Shown here: piece after piece, positions 1-7,081 of the stretch
How the letters are laid out: each line of letters starts with the position of its first letter
Position numbering within the stretch: the first letter of the stretch is position 1
NCBI GenBank assembly: GCA_023230485.1
Contig: JALNXG010000091.1
Span: 1-11,208 of the forward strand
Origin: Melioribacteraceae bacterium
Lineage (GTDB): Bacteria; Bacteroidota; Ignavibacteria; Ignavibacteriales; Melioribacteraceae
Length of the DNA: 11,208 bases
Direction: 5' to 3'
Notes under the pieces: generated by a model
The model's input: only the letters and a program-made list of their open reading frames with translations
Databases searched by the model: none
Told to the model about the DNA's origin: nothing
Position numbers and translations under genes: made by a program

Positions 1-1661
1 AAATTAGTAATAAAAACGGAATTACCCGAAGGGATAGCACCATCATAATATTCTTTTGTGCGTGTAAGAATAGTTTCGGAATTAATGCCGGTAAAGAAGA
101 AACCACCTAAATCGGAATCCCAAAATTCATCTATCGCATGATTGGTTAATTTAATTGCATGCTCAAGATAAGCGGGCTTAAAAGTGGTTTGATAAAGCTC
201 AACTAGTCCCGATACAAAAAAAGAATAATCATCGATATTAGCATCTAAAGAAGATTCACCATCGCGATATCGGTGAAGAAGTTTACCATCCGAATTTAAT
301 AAATTATCGAAAACAAATTTAGCAGCTCGCTCAGCTAGAGAAATAAAAAACTGATTATGAAACACCCTGCCTGCAATTGCAAGTGCCGTTATCATTAATC
401 CATTCCAATCAGTAAGGATTTTATCATCTTTGAATGGATGTATTCTTTTATCGCGGTGAGCAAATAAAATTTTTCTGATTGGCTCAAATACTAATTCTTC
501 TGCGGGAGAAAATTCATTTTTTAAAAATAAAATATTTTCACCAGTATTCTGATGAGAAGATTCATCATGGAAATTCCCTTCGGGGGAAGTATTAAAATGT
601 TCTTTAACGAAATCAAACTGCGCATCTGTCAATAAAGAATTTAGTTCATTTTCAGACCATACATAAAACTTACCTTCGATACCTTCGCTATCTGCATCTT
701 CGGCTGAATAGAATCCACCATCGGGGGAGGTCATATCTCGGCTTATATATTTTACGATCTCTTTGGCAGTCGATTTATAAAAATCATTCTTCGTAATTTG
801 ATAAAGTTCGGTATATACATTTAATAAAAGAGCTTGATCATAAAGCATCTTCTCGAAATGGGGGAGCAGCCATTTGCTATCGGTGGAATAACGATGAAAC
901 CCAAATCCAATTTGATCATAAATTCCCCCCTTCCTCATTTCCGATAAAGTTTTTTCGACTATATAAAGGGCATTTTTATTGCCTGTAAGATGATGATACC
1001 GAAGCAAGAAAACCAAATTATGCGGAGAAGGGAATTTGGGATGAGAACCAAATCCTCCATTTACTTTATCAAATCGTTCTTCAAAAAATTCGTATGCTTT
1101 TGTTAAAATCTCTTTATCAAGAATAACTTTCTGATCGATATCATCCGATTTATCTAAATATTTAGTTATTTCATCGGCACTTTTATCTATTTCATTTCGT
1201 TTAGTTTTCCATGCTGATTGAACATTATTAATAAGATCAATTATACCGATTCGTCCATGTTTTGAATGCTTGGAAAAATAAGTGCCTGTAAAGAATGGTT
1301 TTTTATCGGGAGTTAATAAGATCGTAAGTGGCCAACCGCCTCCGCCCGTCATGGCTTGGCAGATCGACATATAGATATTATCGATATCGGGTCGCTCTTC
1401 GCGATCGACTTTAATTGGTATAAAAATGGAATTAATAAGCGTAGCAACTTCTTCATCTTCAAAGGATTCGCGCTCCATTACATGACACCAATGGCAGGTG
1501 GAATAACCGATAGAAAGAAATATTGGTTTATCTTCTTCGCTGGCTTTATTAAATGCTTCCTCACCCCATGGATACCAGTCAACAGGATTATTCGCATGTT
1601 GGAGTAAGTAGGGGCTTTTTTCTTTTGAGAGACGATTCGGTTTATTATTGTTGATGGACAT
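1..1661 (-). CDS. Thioredoxin domain-containing protein, DUF255 / YyaL-SPATA20 family (3' end cut by window)
   Basis: The minus-strand frame runs open from an ATG at 1661-1659 to the left edge, giving about 553 residues. The family is usually near 680-700 residues, so the C-terminal part is missing. Start support is an AGAGGA ribosome site a few bases upstream. The N-terminus carries the family hallmark SPYLLQHANNPVDWYPWG (residues 16-33) and a CHWC redox-type motif at 56-59 followed by HVMERESF, so residues of about 10-165 form the thioredoxin-like domain. Downstream blocks such as GGFGSHPKFPSPHN, LLPHFEKMLYDQALLLN, GGFYSAEDADSEG and ILTDWNGLMI, with DGAIPSGNS at the edge, match the (alpha/alpha)6-barrel portion related to six-hairpin glycosidases and epimerases. 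No signal peptide is seen, so it is probably cytoplasmic. The family's biochemical role is poorly defined; a redox or sugar-related function is only inference. The small membrane-protein gene lies 114 bp upstream on the same strand. Confidence 0.93.
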   Translation of the reverse strand, partial: MSINNNKPNRLSKEKSPYLLQHANNPVDWYPWGEEAFNKASEEDKPIFLSIGYSTCHWCHVMERESFEDEEVATLINSIFIPIKVDREERPDIDNIYMSICQAMTGGGGWPLTILLTPDKKPFFTGTYFSKHSKHGRIGIIDLINNVQSAWKTKRNEIDKSADEITKYLDKSDDIDQKVILDKEILTKAYEFFEERFDKVNGGFGSHPKFPSPHNLVFLLRYHHLTGNKNALYIVEKTLSEMRKGGIYDQIGFGFHRYSTDSKWLLPHFEKMLYDQALLLNVYTELYQITKNDFYKSTAKEIVKYISRDMTSPDGGFYSAEDADSEGIEGKFYVWSENELNSLLTDAQFDFVKEHFNTSPEGNFHDESSHQNTGENILFLKNEFSPAEELVFEPIRKILFAHRDKRIHPFKDDKILTDWNGLMITALAIAGRVFHNQFFISLAERAAKFVFDNLLNSDGKLLHRYRDGESSLDANIDDYSFFVSGLVELYQTTFKPAYLEHAIKLTNHAIDEFWDSDLGGFFFTGINSETILTRTKEYYDGAIPSGNSVFITN

Positions 1662-1775
1662 TAAATCCTCTTATAAAGAAATGAAAACATCTGAACAAAT
1701 AGAATAATTAATTTTGCGATAAACAGAACATTAAATTAAGGAAAGACTAACTATGCTATTACGTAAATGTAATTA

Positions 1776-2054
1776 TTAGTCTCTTCTACCTCTAAAAAGC
1801 AGTCCTACTACAAAAGAAATTAGTGCGGCACCAATAATAGACCAAACAATAGGAAATGCTTTATCCCCGATTTGGATTACCCACAACATTGGCAAATCTA
1901 ATTTATGGGCGATAATTGGTCCAAGCCACGCACCTATAAAACCGAGAACAATAGAAACAAAACATCCACCCCATGAATAGCCTGATAAACCTTGTCCTAT
2001 TCCACCTGCAATGGCTGCGATTACTAATAATATAATTACATCTAAGAAATCCAT
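1776..2054 (-). CDS. Small membrane protein, GlsB/YeaQ/YmgE (transglycosylase-associated) type
   Basis: A 92-residue protein with three hydrophobic segments, at roughly residues 4-20, 29-48 and 67-87, separated by short glycine-rich turns and closed by a basic end (FRGRRD). The pattern of a first helix ending in AGGIGQGL, then GGCFVSIVLGFIGAWLG, then a final IIGAALISFVVGLL helix fits the GlsB/YeaQ/YmgE family of 80-95 residue inner-membrane proteins, often linked to stress responses. The 'transglycosylase-associated' name is historical and no enzymatic activity should be assumed. An AGGAG ribosome site sits 4-5 bases before the ATG at 2054. An unusually long loop of about 18 residues (HKLDLPMLWVIQIGDKAFP) lies between helices 2 and 3. 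The DUF255 gene follows on the same strand after 114 bp. Family assignment rests on hydropathy and glycine pattern, so it is moderately sure; that it is a real membrane protein is more certain. Confidence 0.72.
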   Translation of the reverse strand: MDFLDVIILLVIAAIAGGIGQGLSGYSWGGCFVSIVLGFIGAWLGPIIAHKLDLPMLWVIQIGDKAFPIVWSIIGAALISFVVGLLFRGRRD

Positions 2055-2130
2055 AATACTCCTACACTAATACGATATTTTAAATTAATTAAAAAAAATA
2101 ATTAATGCTATAAAATATTTAATGCACATA

Positions 2131-2153
2131 AAAAACCCGGCTCTAGTGCCGGG
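2131..2153 (-). terminator. Rho-independent terminator, minus-strand orientation
   Basis: Plus-strand cccggc (2136-2141) and gccggg (2148-2153) form a 6-bp GC-only stem around a 6-base loop. On the minus strand the stem is followed by five T (2135-2131), while the plus strand has no T run after the stem, so it should stop leftward transcription. It lies 77 bp upstream of the membrane-protein start at 2054, with no minus-strand gene recognised to its right. It may therefore end an unannotated RNA, act as a leader attenuator for the small gene, or block antisense transcription. Confidence 0.6.
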
Positions 2154-2293
2154 CTGCAAGTAGTTTGGAATGTTTAAGATACACGAATCTAATAATTAAT
2201 TTACACTTATACAAGATTCAGGATTTCGCTCTATAAACAGCCTTCCGTAATTAAAGCAGGAATAGCTAATTCACTATTTAAATTCTTCTTCTA

Positions 2294-2333
2294 GTTATTA
2301 ATTTAATAATGGTTCTGTTATTAATTTAATAAC
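2294..2333. repeat. Pair of identical AT palindromes spaced 23 bp, possible operator pair
   Basis: The sequence ttattaatttaataa occurs at 2295-2309 and again at 2318-2332. Each is a perfect 7-bp inverted repeat around a central T, and the second extends to a perfect 17-mer, gttattaatttaataac (2317-2333). Their centres (2302 and 2325) are 23 bp apart, about two helical turns, which would place them on roughly the same DNA face. They lie about 135-160 bp before the secreted-protein start. Exact repetition of a dyad suggests binding sites for a dimeric regulator, but the low complexity of the sequence means chance is not excluded. Confidence 0.45.
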
Positions 2334-2338
2334 TAATA

Positions 2339-2391
2339 AAAGTGACTGAGAAAAATAGTCGGTTTTTAGGTCAAAAACAAACAGCCACTTT
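2339..2391 (-). other. Nested hairpin, better paired as minus-strand RNA
   Basis: Arms at 2339-2348 (aaagtgactg) and 2382-2391 (cagccacttt) pair over 10 bp. As plus-strand RNA there is one A-C mismatch; as minus-strand RNA the same position is a G-U wobble, so all ten positions pair. The loop holds a second dyad, gttttt-aggtc-aaaaac (2362-2378). Together with the downstream minus-strand terminator this is consistent with, but does not prove, a structured leftward transcript. Confidence 0.3.
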
Positions 2392-2459
2392 GGTATCTTA
2401 TTTGATATATAAAGCTAAGGGCTTACTTAAATATATTTTCCAAAAAAGAGGAGAATCAG

Positions 2460-5105
2460 ATGAAAAAATCAGTTTTACTATTTTTATTCTTCATTAGTAC
2501 AATTGCATATGGTCAATTTAGAGTTAATGGCTTTGAAGATGCAACAGCATCGGCAATGTTCAATCACCCGGTGCCGGGTAACTTAAATGGATTAGGCACA
2601 GGCGGAAGCACTATGACTTTAACTGATGCAACAGACGTAAAACATGGCGGTAACGCTTCACTTAAAGTGGAGTGGTTCGTTAATACTACCGAATCTTATG
2701 GCGGATTCGCTCAGATGATGCATCTATTTTCAGTCGATACACAAAATGGTGAATACTACGATTTTAGTATGGCAGACCATTTAAGTATTTGGTACAATAA
2801 TACCGTTGCTTCAACACAAAACGGTTCTGTACATATGAGATTTAAATTACATGAAGCTGGTGGCGAAGCTACATATTATTCAGGCTCTGCTGCTGATCAT
2901 GAAGATTGGTATTTTGAAACGGCAGTACCTTATGACGAAACTCCGGGCTGGAAAGAATTAAAAATTCCATTAAAAATGATTGATGGTTTTGATGGTGCCG
3001 GTCCAAATGCAGAAGGTTTTTCTCTTCCCGGATGGAGCGGAACACGTAATAACGGTGAAATGGATTTAGATAAAATCGTTGGTTATTCAATCGAATGTAC
3101 TGCTCCGGTAGTTACCGGTAACGAAGCTTACGGTACAATATATTGGGATGATCTAACACTCCAAGGTTCTCAATATCCTCCAATCGAAACTTTTGATAAT
3201 GTTGCCGCAATTGCAGATTATTATAAAGTTGATAATATGAGCTGGGGAACTCCTAATGCTAGCTTGACTGTTACAGATGAAAAAACTGACGTATTCGAAG
3301 GCGAATCTTCTCTTAAAATTGATTATAAAGTAAATGCTAATCAATCTTGGGGTGGTTATGTCAATATGGAACACATTTTCCCTGAACCAATTAAATTAGA
3401 TGGCAATACTAATCTATATTGTGCTGTAAAAAACCTCATCCCTAATGAACTTAAAGGCAGATTACAATTCCGTTTTGTTCTTTATGATGATGCAAGCTCA
3501 GTTAGACAAAGCTGGATGCAGTTATTCAATGTAAATATCGATTCTGTTTCTGACTGGACAATGGTTAAAATTCCATTAGAATTTAATGAAGTATCTTCAT
3601 GGGATTTAGTAAAAACAGAATTCATCAATCCACCGGATCAAGGCAATCCTGATACAAAGATGGATTTAGCTTCTATCGCTGGATATAAAATTGAGTTTTC
3701 AGTAGATGCAGAGGGACCTGTTGGTGCTGATGTTTATTCACAAGGTTCTGTATTAGTTGATTTTATTATTCCTGCAGGTTATAGAGAAACAGACGTTACA
3801 CCTCCTGCAAAAGTTGAAGGAATCACAGCAATTGCAAGTAACTTCGTAAATCTTGTTACTTGGAACGATGTAACTGGTGAAGCAGGTGAAAAATATAGTG
3901 TTTACTATTCAACAAATCCAATTACAGATGTAGAAGCTGATGGTGTAGAAGTTGTAAAACTAAAAATCGAAGAGGGTACAGGATTAGTAAATCATCTTCT
4001 TAGAGCTCCTGCTACAGATCAAAATGTAACTTATTATTATGCAATTGTTTGTATTGATAAAGCAGGAAATAAATCTGAGATCGCTTCGAGCAGCTCTTCA
4101 ACCACAAACTTAGCAAAAGGTGTTCCGGTAGTTTCATTAACTGTTCCAACTAGTTTTGCTGCTGATGGAAGTCTTGATGAATGGAATGCAATTATTCCTA
4201 TCGAACTAAGTATAGATAAAGGAACAGCTTTCTTAGCTCCTAATACAAAGGGTGATGGGGATGCTGATCTTTCTGCTAAAGCTTATGTAGCTATTGATGC
4301 TAATTATCTTTATGTAGCATTCGATGTTACTGATGATGCTGTTGTACCTAGTACTAAAGCAGAATCATATTTGAATGATGCAGTTGATCTATTTATTGGT
4401 TTATATGATTGGCATGGTCCTTCGCATGTTGGTTTAATGCGTGGTGCTGAACCTGATTATCATTTAAGATTCTGTAAAACGAGATTACTAAATGAAGGTG
4501 GCGGCGGAGAAATCGATTCATTATTAACTCCGGGTGCTAATTACTATTGGGAAGAAAGATTCCCGTCAGGTTATGTAATTGAGGCAAAGATCTCATTAAA
4601 TGATCTAATGAACAAACGTAATAGTCCTGATGCTCTAAAAGATCAAATTATGATTAGGGAAGGTATGAGAGTTCCAATCGATTTCTCTGTCAATGATAAT
4701 GATACAGGCGAAAGAGAAGGGATCTTATGTTACTCACCAAACAACCAAGATTTTTCATATCAGGATGTAAGCCGCTGGTATTATACTTGGATTGGTGATA
4801 AATGGAATCCTGGTACAGGCGTTGAAGAAGAAACAATACCTGAAGCATATTCTCTATTGCAGAACTATCCTAATCCATTCAATCCAACAACTACTATTAA
4901 ATATTCAGTAGCTGCTGCAGGATTTGTTACTCTTAAAGTATATGATGTTCTAGGCAGACAGGTAATGGACTTAGTTAATAGACAGCAGGATAAAGGCAAT
5001 TATACTGTTAGTTTTAATGGTTCTAATTTGTCAACCGGTGTATATTTCTATAAATTAGAAAGCGGAAATTTTTCAAGTATTAAAAAAATGATGCTGATAA
5101 AATAG
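2460..5105 (+). CDS. Secreted multidomain carbohydrate-binding protein with T9SS type A sorting domain
   Basis: This 881-residue exported protein starts at an ATG six bases after a GAGGAG site. Residues 1-18 (MKKSVLLFLFFISTIAYG) are a signal peptide. Two consecutive beta-sandwich, carbohydrate-binding-like modules follow, at about 22-237 and 238-445. They are internal duplicates: compare ASLKVEWFVN (66) with SSLKIDYKVN (283), and DLDKIVGYSIE (202) with DLASIAGYKIE (402). Residues 448-547 (from TPPAKVEGI to DKAGNKSE) look like a fibronectin type III domain. Residues 553-780 resemble a CBM9-like or related sugar-binding domain (DGSLDEWNAI, NYLYVAFDVTDD, AVDLFIGLYDW). Residues 795-881 are the T9SS type A sorting domain, with QNYPNPFNPTT at 801-811 and the ending YKLESGN...KMMLIK. 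It should cross the inner membrane by Sec, then be exported and probably surface-anchored by T9SS. No catalytic domain is visible, so a role in binding polysaccharide or in adhesion is inferred. It is flanked by a strong terminator and appears monocistronic. Confidence 0.92.
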   Translation: MKKSVLLFLFFISTIAYGQFRVNGFEDATASAMFNHPVPGNLNGLGTGGSTMTLTDATDVKHGGNASLKVEWFVNTTESYGGFAQMMHLFSVDTQNGEYYDFSMADHLSIWYNNTVASTQNGSVHMRFKLHEAGGEATYYSGSAADHEDWYFETAVPYDETPGWKELKIPLKMIDGFDGAGPNAEGFSLPGWSGTRNNGEMDLDKIVGYSIECTAPVVTGNEAYGTIYWDDLTLQGSQYPPIETFDNVAAIADYYKVDNMSWGTPNASLTVTDEKTDVFEGESSLKIDYKVNANQSWGGYVNMEHIFPEPIKLDGNTNLYCAVKNLIPNELKGRLQFRFVLYDDASSVRQSWMQLFNVNIDSVSDWTMVKIPLEFNEVSSWDLVKTEFINPPDQGNPDTKMDLASIAGYKIEFSVDAEGPVGADVYSQGSVLVDFIIPAGYRETDVTPPAKVEGITAIASNFVNLVTWNDVTGEAGEKYSVYYSTNPITDVEADGVEVVKLKIEEGTGLVNHLLRAPATDQNVTYYYAIVCIDKAGNKSEIASSSSSTTNLAKGVPVVSLTVPTSFAADGSLDEWNAIIPIELSIDKGTAFLAPNTKGDGDADLSAKAYVAIDANYLYVAFDVTDDAVVPSTKAESYLNDAVDLFIGLYDWHGPSHVGLMRGAEPDYHLRFCKTRLLNEGGGGEIDSLLTPGANYYWEERFPSGYVIEAKISLNDLMNKRNSPDALKDQIMIREGMRVPIDFSVNDNDTGEREGILCYSPNNQDFSYQDVSRWYYTWIGDKWNPGTGVEEETIPEAYSLLQNYPNPFNPTTTIKYSVAAAGFVTLKVYDVLGRQVMDLVNRQQDKGNYTVSFNGSNLSTGVYFYKLESGNFSSIKKMMLIK

Positions 5106-5180
5106 TGACTAATGTCGCTCCGTAAGTAGTTGTATTTAATGATTCACTTTGTGTAGTGGTGGTGCCTCTCCACTATATGA

Positions 5181-5211
5181 AAAAGCCCTGCTCAAGCAGG
5201 GCTTTTTTTTT
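5181..5211 (+). terminator. Strong Rho-independent terminator after the secreted-protein gene
   Basis: An 8-bp stem, agccctgc (5184-5191) with gcagggct (5196-5203), closes a tcaa tetraloop. A further A-T extension precedes it, and nine consecutive T (5203-5211) follow. It lies about 80 bp after the stop codon at 5105. The four A before the stem give a shorter T run on the other strand, so weak bidirectional activity is possible. A weaker dyad (tagtgg / ccacta, around 5154-5175) sits just upstream. This hairpin separates the secreted-protein gene from the repeat array and the threonine cluster. Confidence 0.9.
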
Positions 5212-5496
5212 GTTCACCCACCTGCACCCGCTTGCACTCAGTCATTCCCGTTCGCACTTGACTGCATCAACTCGCGCCCGACTTCCCCAGTCTGCACTCA
5301 GCTACTTCCATTGGCACTAGACAATCTTCACTTGCATTTTCTCGCACCCACCTGCACCCGCTTGCACTCAGTCATTTACGTTCGCACTTGACTGCATCAA
5401 CTCGCACCCGACTTCCTCAGTCTGCACTCAGCTACTTCCATTGGCACTAGACTATCTTCACTTGCATTTTCTCGCACCCACCTGCACTTTCTTGCC
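5211..5496. repeat. Phased 10-bp repeat array organised as a 130-bp higher-order tandem repeat
   Basis: Two full copies of a 130-bp unit (5215-5344 and 5345-5474) differ at only about 5 positions by eye, and a degenerate third copy begins at 5475 and fades by about 5496. Each 130-bp unit is thirteen decamers in exact register from 5221, for example cctgcacccg, cttgcactca, tctgcactca, ctcgcaccca. The consensus is roughly N-Y-Y-G-C-A-Y-Y-C-R. Across the 13 decamers, positions 2, 7 and 8 are always pyrimidine, position 5 is C in 11, and position 10 is a purine in 12. A hand count of one unit gives C 52, T 35, A 24, G 19, so the plus strand is strongly C-rich inside an AT-rich region. Neither 10 nor 130 is a multiple of three, so the frame shifts between copies, which argues against coding. 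It begins directly at the terminator's T run and ends about 57 bp before the aspartokinase start. Function unknown. Confidence 0.93.
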
Positions 5497-5552
5497 TATT
5501 TCTGTTTTTTATTTCATATTGGTTTTTCAATTCTAAGTTATAAGGTCTCTTT

Positions 5553-6968
5553 ATGATTGTTATGAAATTCGGCGGATCAAGCGTGGGTAATTCTAGCAGG
5601 ATAAATTCCGTTATCTCTATACTTCAAACACGAATTACGAATAAAGAAAATATTACTGTCGTATTCTCTGCATTCCAAACCGTTACAGATAGCTTAATCG
5701 AAATCGGGAACATTGCTCTTAAACGAGACCTGAATTATAAAATAAAATTTGAATCATTAGAAAAACTTCATTACCAAATAATTGATGAACTGAATCTTGG
5801 ATTAGATATTAAAGTATTGCAAAAGAAAGTAGCATCCCTATTCGAGGAGCTTTCAGAAATCCTTCATGGAGTTTATCTCGTTAAAGAACTTACTCCAAAA
5901 TCACTCGACTATATTGTTAGCTTCGGCGAACAACTTTCCTGCACTATTATTAGCGAATCTATGATCAATCGTGGTATCGAATGCGAAAATCTTAATGCTT
6001 CGAAAATAATAAAGACCGATAATGATTTTGGAAAGGCGCGAGTTAATTTTAAGCTGACAAATAAAAACATAAGTAAATATTTTAAGAAGCATAAAATGAT
6101 TCAGATTGTAACGGGATTTATTTCATCAACTGAAGAAAATGAAATTACAACTCTCGGAAGAGGCGGCTCTGATTATACGGCGGCAATCATTGGTGCGGCA
6201 ATCGATGCAGATGCCATTGAAATCTGGACAGATGTAGATGGAATTTTAACTGCAGACCCTAGAAAAGTAACCGATGCGTTCTCTCTTAAATCTGTTACTT
6301 ATGAAGAGGCAATGGAATTATCACACTTTGGTGCAAAGGTAATCTATCCGCCTACAATGCTTCCCGCTCTTGAAAAGAAAATAAAAATTATCATTAAGAA
6401 TACATTTAATCCCGAATGCGCAGGGACGATGATAGTTGAAAAAAGCAAAGAAGAAGATGGAGCGAGAAGAAAATCAGATGGGTTTCTAGTTAAAGGAATC
6501 TCTTCTATCGATAATGTTTCTCTTATCCGCGTTCAAGGTAGCGGTATGATTGGAGTTTCAGGTATAGCTTCGCGTTTATTCACTGCATTGGCATTGCATA
6601 AAATTAATATCATTCTGATTACGCAGGCTTCATCAGAGCATAGTATCTGTCTCGCAGTTCTGCCCGAGCATGGTGAAAAAGGTAAAACTATACTTAAAAA
6701 AGAATTTCGATTAGAACTTTTAGATAAAATAATCGGAGAGATTACAGTTGAGGATAATCTTTCAATCATTGCTGTGGTAGGGGAGAAGATGAGACATTCG
6801 CCCGGAATTGCTGGAAAAATATTTATGGCACTCGGTGATAATTCAATCAATATTAATGCTATCGCTCAAGGGTCATCCGAACTTAATATCTCTCTCGTCA
6901 TCAGTAAGAAAGATTTAGGCAAAGCACTCAATGCAATACATTCAGATATAATTATGAGAAGGGAATAA
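5553..6968 (+). CDS. Aspartokinase, ThrA-like kinase with two ACT domains but no homoserine dehydrogenase domain
   Basis: This 471-residue cytoplasmic enzyme phosphorylates aspartate to 4-aspartyl phosphate, the first step towards threonine, methionine, lysine and isoleucine. The N-terminal KFGGSSV (5-11) is the aspartokinase signature. GRGGSDYTAA (202-211), WTDVDGI (225-231), and AMELSHFGAKVIYP are further kinase motifs, making the catalytic domain about 1-300. Two ACT-type regulatory domains follow (about 313-385 and 395-465), with ITQASSEHSI and IAQGSSELNISL. This repeated Q-x-SSE pattern is typical of ThrA/MetL-type and plant bifunctional kinases, implying feedback by an amino acid, probably threonine (inference). 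In ThrA a homoserine dehydrogenase domain continues from here, but this protein stops after ALNAIHSDIIMRRE. The ATG at 5553 gives the expected MxVMKFGG start; the ribosome site is weak (AAGG, 7 bases away). It heads the cluster, with asd 110 bp downstream. The usual symbols would be lysC or thrA; the sequence does not settle which. Confidence 0.95.
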   Translation: MIVMKFGGSSVGNSSRINSVISILQTRITNKENITVVFSAFQTVTDSLIEIGNIALKRDLNYKIKFESLEKLHYQIIDELNLGLDIKVLQKKVASLFEELSEILHGVYLVKELTPKSLDYIVSFGEQLSCTIISESMINRGIECENLNASKIIKTDNDFGKARVNFKLTNKNISKYFKKHKMIQIVTGFISSTEENEITTLGRGGSDYTAAIIGAAIDADAIEIWTDVDGILTADPRKVTDAFSLKSVTYEEAMELSHFGAKVIYPPTMLPALEKKIKIIIKNTFNPECAGTMIVEKSKEEDGARRKSDGFLVKGISSIDNVSLIRVQGSGMIGVSGIASRLFTALALHKINIILITQASSEHSICLAVLPEHGEKGKTILKKEFRLELLDKIIGEITVEDNLSIIAVVGEKMRHSPGIAGKIFMALGDNSININAIAQGSSELNISLVISKKDLGKALNAIHSDIIMRRE

Positions 6969-7069
6969 AAATGTTACCACTCCGATAATTTGTCGGTTTA
7001 TAGTTAATACATTATTGTGATTAAATAGAATAAAAGAAATATATTGGGAAAAATAGTGGCAGATATAAT

Positions 7070-7081
7070 GAGGAGAGTGTG
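7070..7081 (+). promoter_or_regulatory. Close-spaced ribosome site fixing a GTG start for asd
   Basis: GAGGAG at 7070-7075 is only three bases from the GTG at 7079-7081, shorter than the usual 5-9. No ATG, GTG or TTG in the same frame lies nearby upstream, and the translated start MKKISVAILGATG matches the family's normal N-terminus, so GTG is the best choice. A five-codon frame, atg-agg-aga-gtg-tga (7068-7082), covers the site, and its stop overlaps the GTG. Confidence 0.55.

Larger units (their letters stand above)
2055..2459. other. 405-bp divergent intergenic region with several dyad elements
   Basis: This AT-rich stretch separates the minus-strand membrane-protein gene from the plus-strand secreted-protein gene, so it must contain two divergent promoters. 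I cannot identify either with confidence. Visible structure, in order: a minus-oriented terminator hairpin (2131-2153), two copies of a perfect AT palindrome (2294-2333), and a long imperfect hairpin (2339-2391) with a second palindrome in its loop (2362-2378). A GAGGAG ribosome site at 2448-2453 serves the downstream gene. No open frame of useful length is present on either strand. Confidence 0.6.

Noticed and set aside
1356..1607. Plus-strand 83-codon frame inside the DUF255 gene
   Set aside because: It is antisense to the strongly conserved CHWC-containing N-terminus of the minus-strand gene; no independent coding evidence.
2233..2292. Minus-strand peptide KKNLNSELAIPALITEGCL ending in a stop, 80 bp before the orphan terminator, as a possible gene remnant
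   Set aside because: The frame is closed immediately upstream by a stop, the peptide is too short, and I cannot match it to a family. A decayed 3' end remains possible but unsupported.
5149..5391. 80-codon open frame beginning before the terminator and running into the repeat array
   Set aside because: It reads through the terminator hairpin and most of two repeat copies, lacks a ribosome site, and the 10/130-bp periods are not multiples of three. It is an accident of a stop-poor, C-rich repeat.
5211..5496. CRISPR array
   Set aside because: There are no near-identical 25-40 bp repeats alternating with unique spacers: the units are contiguous decamers and whole 130-bp blocks, and no cas gene is present.
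5500..5552. Lysine riboswitch, T-box or leader-peptide attenuator before the aspartokinase
   Set aside because: The gap is too short for a lysine riboswitch, no Thr/Ile-rich short frame is seen, and no terminator hairpin precedes the gene after the array.
6981..6995. Hairpin ccga...tcgg between aspartokinase and asd as a terminator
   Set aside because: Only four base pairs, and no following T run strong enough to act as an intrinsic terminator.
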